Part shown: piece after piece, positions 58,326-64,000 of the stretch
How positions within the stretch are numbered: the stretch's first letter is position 1
Layout of the letters: each line of letters begins with the position of its first letter
NCBI GenBank assembly: GCA_949317995.1
Contig: OX439039.1
Location: forward strand, 18,219,282 to 18,283,281
Reading direction: 5' to 3'
Source of the DNA: Acholoe squamosa
Taxonomy: Eukaryota > Annelida > Polychaeta > Phyllodocida > Polynoidae
DNA length: 64,000 nucleotides
Translations under genes and position numbers: made by a program
Notes under the pieces: generated by a model
Told to the model about the DNA's origin: nothing
The model's database searches: none
Seen by the model: only the letters and a program-made list of their open reading frames with translations

Positions 58326-59559
58326 GATATGTTATTGACGCACTGACGGATTTGGGGAGAGCGAGGGGGTTGGCATGCCTTGTCCTAGGAGCATGTTATA
58401 TCTTTTTTTTTGTACAGCCTAAGTGTCTGGGATACTTGCCCTGTTCAAACATTATCATTGTTAAACCTTTAAATGCAGTGCGTAGCTTTGCTGTACTCTA
58501 CAATTGTCTTTTTTTCATCATACAGTAATGTAGGGTACAAGCCGAGATACAAGTTACCAATGCTTTTATGCATCATGCAAGCTTTATAGCGTAATCGATT
58601 ACTATCTTTACACATTCAGGGTTAAGATGTTGCACCTGTGAATCACAAGAATGCCGGTATATGAAAATGAATCCTTGTTTAACCAGAGCAAGATTTATAA
58701 AGTTTTAAGATGGCAAAAGAGGGGGCTAAGGGATCGTGGAGAAGCTTTAAGTGTGCTAGAGTTGAAAGAGCGCGATCCTTCAGATCTAGCAGGGGCTTAT
58801 TGATAAATATATGCTTATCCTTTGGCTTATTGAAAATGTCAAGGGAGCAACCTCTGGATTTACAGCAGCAGGTCATTGTTGAGTTCTAGGTTACATGCTT
58901 CACATATTATAGTACACTTTTGGGCATAAGACAAAGCTCAATGTTTAATCAACTTTGATAATTTGTTGATTAGCGTTGATCAACCAGTTGTCAACATTCA
59001 TTCTAGGTTCTCTAACCATTGAGTAGTTCTGAGGCTATTGCAATGGTATTGAATGTAGGATGATGCTGAATCTTCTAATAATGAGATTTTAAATCAACTT
59101 TCATGATGATGTTCCATGCTTTGCGGCTGAGGTTTGGATATTGAGACACATTAAATATCAATACTTTTGATATTGAGGAAAGTATTTAGAATAATTTAGC
59201 CAGAACCTCTAGGTCATTACAAGTTTGTGACTAGATAGCAAAATGCAACTGAATGTTGCGAACTTATGACTAATGTCATTACCATGAGACAGGCCTCTCT
59301 GTAATGTGCTTCCTCCATATATAACTCCGTATGTGTACCTCACACACATGACTAAAATATAACACAGGACTTAACAAGTCAGCACCAATACACGTCATAC
59401 CACTGTGTATAGCTATAACACTATTAGCTCCAGTAGGCTGCAGTGCACAGAATGTGCACCAGTCATAACTGATTTAGGGAACCCTCAAGGGGAACCACCA
59501 GGGAAGAGGCTGGCCATATGCCCCATCTCATCTTCTTTGCAGCCTCAAAGACTGAAGCC

Positions 59560-59990
59560 GATGAGAAAAGGGAACAAATGAAGGGACAGGGGAAAGGCTC
59601 TGTGAGGAGGGTTCAAGGAAGGAACAAAACGTAAGAGGTATGTAGAGAAAGAGAATAGGGGTGGGGGAGTATAGGGAAGGGGCAGGATGGAAAGAGGTTG
59701 AGTCGGGGAATGGTATAAAAGATGGACTGGAGAAAATTGTATAAGTAAGGCTCTGGGTACAGAAGTGCAGCTGTAAGGACGGAAAGGAGGGACAGGGCAG
59801 TGAGGACAGGGAGGGAGAAAATGGAAGGTTCATATATGAGGCAGTGAACTGCAGGAAAACAGAGACGACCTCTGGAAAGGAATTAAACTTGTGGATAGAG
59901 GAAAAGAGGAAGAACGGCAGGAGAAACAAGGGGGAAGTAAGGAGGAAAGGATGGAGGATGAGAGGCAGTGAAGGACTGGACAGGAGAATC
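59560..59990 (+). repeat. Purine-rich strand-asymmetric block
   Basis: Mostly A and G on the plus strand for over 400 bases, e.g. GGAGGGACAGGGCAGTGAGG. The 158-codon minus-strand frame here is made almost only of Ser, Leu, Pro and Phe because of this bias. Confidence 0.8.
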
Positions 59991-60348
59991 AGCAGTAAAG
60001 ACAATAGACAATTCCTTTTATTAGTGACGTCGATGGATTAGATTGACTAGAACAGTAAGGGTAAGTCCCCACTACATGTTGAGTGGTTTATGACAGAACA
60101 CAGACCCCTACTTGTCATGCTGCCCAGGGAGCCGCTCTGGGACTAAATCCTTGCACTAAGCAGCCCCTTCTGTTCTCATGATGCTGTGCAACTGATTGTG
60201 AGTCATATCTTTAATGTACATGGATGTGGTTATGGGCATCAGCACTTTACTTCCCTAAGATACAAATTTCAACCAGTAAAATCAACCAGGAATTAACCAT
60301 ACCTCTCATGTTCCAACGTCTAGGTTTTTGCATATACATGTAATCATG

Positions 60349-60398
60349 TTTTTTTTTGTTTTTTTCTATTTTTTTTCTTTTTTTTTTGGGGGGGGGAG
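60349..60398 (+). repeat. T-rich run followed by G-run
   Basis: Interrupted poly-T ending in G8. Confidence 0.95.
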
Positions 60399-62068
60399 GG
60401 TTGAAGAAAAACATACTACCAATTGTACATTCATTTAGCTGAGAGTCTACCATAATATTATATGCCCCTATTTCCTGTACTCGTTGGTAGAACAAATCTG
60501 ATTATGAAGCATCGCCGGGACCTGAGGAGAAAGTTTTGGTCTTGGTCTAGAGCTCTACATGTCTTCTCCCACTGTACAAATGAATAGTGAGTGTTGATGA
60601 TTTATGGCCATGCGTTGTCTCCATGTCCACTGTGTCGTGGTATACACCAGCTGACATGACACGGCTTCTCCAGGGTGTCTGTACCGCCTCAGGCTATACC
60701 TTTAACCCTTTATACTCAGCCCAGTGTTTAAAGGTTTCACGACCATTTGTCATCATGTACAGGTAGCCAGCAATGCTTGCATGCACGACTTTGAGGTGGG
60801 GTTGATGAATCCAGTGAGTATGCATACACATGAATGTTGCCTACACATAAATGTAGCCCCGGGAATATAGTACTACCCAGTTGTAGATTCCTCAGAATTA
60901 TTCAACAATTTATAAAAACGGTTTGCCATCAGTAAATGGTTATTGTCCCTCTATGTTGCTAGGCATGTCCATGGAGGAGGCAGAGTGGATGAGAATCTCC
61001 AGACACAGACAGACATAAGGATCACACAAGGTGGTGGTCTGTGTCAGTTCTCGCTGCTACAGTGTCTAGCTACATGTCAATCTCTCCAAGTCACTAGCAT
61101 CCTCAGTTTGTCCTTATTGATTTGTCTTTCTCCTATCACTCATTTCCGGTGGAGCATTTCCAAGATCTGTGAGAAAAGATGAAATGGTCTTGATATTGTT
61201 ATAGAGTCAATTCCAATGGCTAGCTACCTATTCATGGGAGATCTGTACTCAGAACAACCTGTGACCTTGGGGTTGAAATGGTTCATGTGGTCTACAGCTT
61301 ACATGGTGGTCCCAGAGCTACCACAGTGTGTGAGATATGGGACATGGCCGAGCTGCTCACCGGCCATGTAATGTGTAATACACCATCTACCCAGTGTCTG
61401 TGTGGGGGATACGGGTGAAGCTAATATCAAGGACTCACAATTTGGGTTTTGTGTTCAGATTTTGCAATTTATGCCTTTTAAGTGCATGGCTAAGATAACG
61501 TCAAATGCAATCTTTCTTCTTTCATTTTACTCCATTTTGAGCAATTGGCCATACCATAACTTCAAGTATAGTCATGGACATGTAATGATAGGAAAGGGTA
61601 ACACCCATCAAAAAGCCAATATGCTCGTGTTGGATTAAGATGCCATAGCTTGCCAGCACAGAAGGCACATAGCACTACATATGATAGGCGTCCCCATACC
61701 TATCTCCATAACCCACAGATAAATCTTCTATCGATTAAAGGCATCATTGCAAACCAAACACATTAAATGCTCGTATGTTGGAGAATCCCTGACCTCACAA
61801 ACACCCTAACACTGCAGGGACCACGGCCTGTGTTTATTTTCTGTTTTCTGTCTGTTGATGCTGGAGCCTACCATAAACACATTGAGGGAGTGGAGGAGCA
61901 GGGCTAATCTCCTTCAGGTGTGGCAGGTATAGGCAGCTCCAGGTGTGAGGGAAATAGTCAGACACAGTGCCATTCTCAGCCATAAAGATTACCTCTGTGC
62001 GCAATGTGGGGGGGGGTGGACTTTGAGTCCCAGTGAACTCAATACAGCCATTTCACATACATAGATAC

Positions 62069-62070
<2 letters not shown>

Positions 62071-62142
<72 letters not shown>
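62071..62142 (+). repeat. (GA)n microsatellite
   Basis: About 36 uninterrupted GA units. Confidence 0.97.
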
Positions 62143-62147
<5 letters not shown>

Positions 62148-64000
62148 AGAGGGAGGAATGAGAGATAGTAGACAATGCCTCCGACGGAAAAGAGATCCAC
62201 CTTGGCTCTTCAGCCTTCAATTAGAACTAATGACGTTAGGCCTTTTTTATATACTTCATTAAAAAGCCTTTTCATATACTTCACTTAATTCATAAACTGT
62301 CATGGTCTCACATAATTCAATACTTCAGTATCTCATCCTCAAGTGTCCATTTCACAGACATGTTAGCCTACTTGTGCCCTGGTGTCAGACGTAAAGAACT
62401 AAGCCATGTATCAGATCTTTGGACTTGTATATAGTGTTGTATTGTGGATCACTGTAACTGTACCTTATTTACCTACATGGGTAACAAGTGTTCTGGGGCT
62501 CCTTCCTCACCACCCTGCCTAACCTTACTGATAAGGACTGAGAACTGAGCTACCACCTTGAGATAAACCCTGGGTACAATGTTACATGAGATCCACTGGG
62601 GGCATGCTATAATATACTCTACGCCTGCCTTTCCTCAGTACTACGACATCATACTAGGTCTACTATAACTGTTATTGGAGTTTTGGGACAGGGATCATGA
62701 CAACAGATGACTATGAATTCCTCTTGGGGTGTAATGTTCAACTAAAAGGGCCAAGGGATGACATTCTAAGTGTTTACAATGTGTATAAAAGGCACAGGAA
62801 TCCCTGGAGAGGAGGCATTTATAGAGTTACAATCAGTGGGTAAACAGTGCGCAACGAGGGATTAAGTCTCTTTACAAAGCTCAGAAAGACTCAATCCGCC
62901 CCTGTCCACACCCCTCTTGGAATTTCATTTTCAATTCATCCCAGAATCAATTGCTCTGTGGGGGCGGGGTGGCAGTGGTCATGGGGGTGGAGGGGGGGGG
63001 GGGGTGGGGTGATTGCGACCACTTGTTCGCCACATGTCTCTTCCCCCTCCCCCTTCTTTCCCTTGTTGTGAACTAACCCCTTCAGGGTGACATCATGCCG
63101 CAATATTGCCTATCAATCAACCATCATGATGCATTGATCAATGCAGCACCAGCTATTGTTGCTTTACCCATGTGTCCACTGACGTTATGAGGTTGGTTCA
63201 CTCCTAATCAATGATACACCAGTGCAGTTGCGGCGAGTAACGCGATAAAATCGGTGCATCGTGAAGCTTCATCCTCTAGACATCCATAATGCTACACTTA
63301 TAGGGTTAATGTTGATACAAAATGGACTACTCCCAATGACTCATAACGTCAGGGCAGTGTGTGAGCAGCCCATGGAGCAGCTCGAATATGTATGACCTGC
63401 TCATGGGGAAATGGAAAGAACCGGGGTGTGGAGGGACAAATATTAAAACACGGGGATGAATTTTAATTGACACGGGGCGATATGAAAGTGGGGGCTGGAT
63501 CAGGAGGGCGACAGGGGTGAAGCTGCATGTGAGGGCTAGGGGTGTGGATGCTTGTTATTGGAGGGGGTGGGCTTGAGGGAGTGAAGAAGGGAGTTGGAAG
63601 GAAAGGAACTAGAGTCAGGAGAAGGAGGAGCCAGGGAGGGAAGTGCAATTAGAGAAAGGAAATCAATTAGGCCTATAATGTAGGAATGATTCTATAAAAT
63701 AATGATAGGAGCTGAGAAAAGAAGGCATTCAAGAAGATATGGGCGGATAGAGTGAGTCAGTGGGACATGGATAAATATAATAGGAATTATGGTAAATAAT
63801 GGGGGGGATGGTAAGGAAATTAATGAAGAGGCCAAGGACAATGCCACAAAGAGAGAGAGAGAGGCAGAGAAAAAGGTGACGGAGGGAGGGCGTGAGGCGA
63901 TGAAGACATAAGTATAAGTAAGAAAATGAAGAAAAGAGAGAAGTATAGGAGAGATATAGAAGATAGGGGGAGTTCGGATGATTGGGAGTAGGGGATGGGT

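Larger units (their letters stand above)
58326..64000. other. Gene-poor stretch
   Basis: No supportable gene. It holds a purine-rich block (59560-59990), a T-tract, a GA microsatellite, G-runs at 62989-63001 and a purine-rich end from 63440. The frame at 60943-61182 has no clear splice context. Confidence 0.5.

Noticed and set aside
59528-60004. 158-codon minus-strand frame rich in Ser, Leu, Pro and Phe
   Set aside because: The DNA is a one-sided purine tract, which removes stop codons on the other strand. The peptide is simple-sequence with no domain.
1-64000. CRISPR arrays, prophages, operons, rRNA genes
   Set aside because: I looked for regular direct repeats with spacers, dense co-directional genes and conserved rRNA blocks and found none.

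Overview
This is animal genomic DNA, not bacterial, archaeal or viral. No open frame exceeds about 175 codons, no operon structure is visible, and the window carries tRNA-derived SINE-type repeats, short inverted-repeat transposons, microsatellites and metazoan promoter words (YY1, NRF1, ETS, CRE). The palindrome TACATGTA occurs about 17 times where about 1 is expected; from general experience this word is common in marine invertebrate and amphioxus genomes. Together with moderate GC this suggests a marine invertebrate or basal chordate, but I cannot name the species.

What is solid is the repeat content. A composite repeat with two head-to-head tRNA-like units is present twice (97-1120 and 14499-15321). 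A ~900 bp TA-flanked transposon is present twice (7402-8307 and 33906-34803). A ~490 bp element with CCCASTGGGCAC ends lies at 39368-39859. A 2.2 kb foldback with ~1 kb arms occupies 51896-54133. A mobile element is present as an intact copy (54703-55204) and an inverted copy (57177-58325); the second is split by an exactly 500 bp inverted-repeat element, and the first copy preserves the empty target site. Several short perfect hairpins are scattered through the window (11129, 15327, 18981, 25319, 32322, 40432, 47757, 49520).

What is tentative is the gene content. No exon could be matched to a protein family. A series of GC-richer open blocks with consensus splice sites and mutually compatible reading phases runs on the + strand from about 30.5 to 44.4 kb. 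It may be one proline-rich gene with 1-4 kb introns, though ~9 kb across one gap. Minus-strand candidate exons lie at 19.6-20.8 kb and 46.6 kb. Promoter-like clusters followed by plausible first exons lie near 1.3 kb (-), 4.6 kb (-), 14.3 kb (+), 19.9 kb (+), 45.3 kb (+), 47.2 kb (+), 48.0 kb (-) and 56.9 kb (+). C-rich DNA gives proline-rich open frames by chance, so these models are hypotheses.

The most unusual signals are two over-represented short words. The palindromic class GAGYWRCTC occurs 20 times where about 2 are expected, and only after 21 kb. GCATCATG/CATGATGC occurs 18 times where about 2 are expected. Both sometimes sit inside perfect hairpins.
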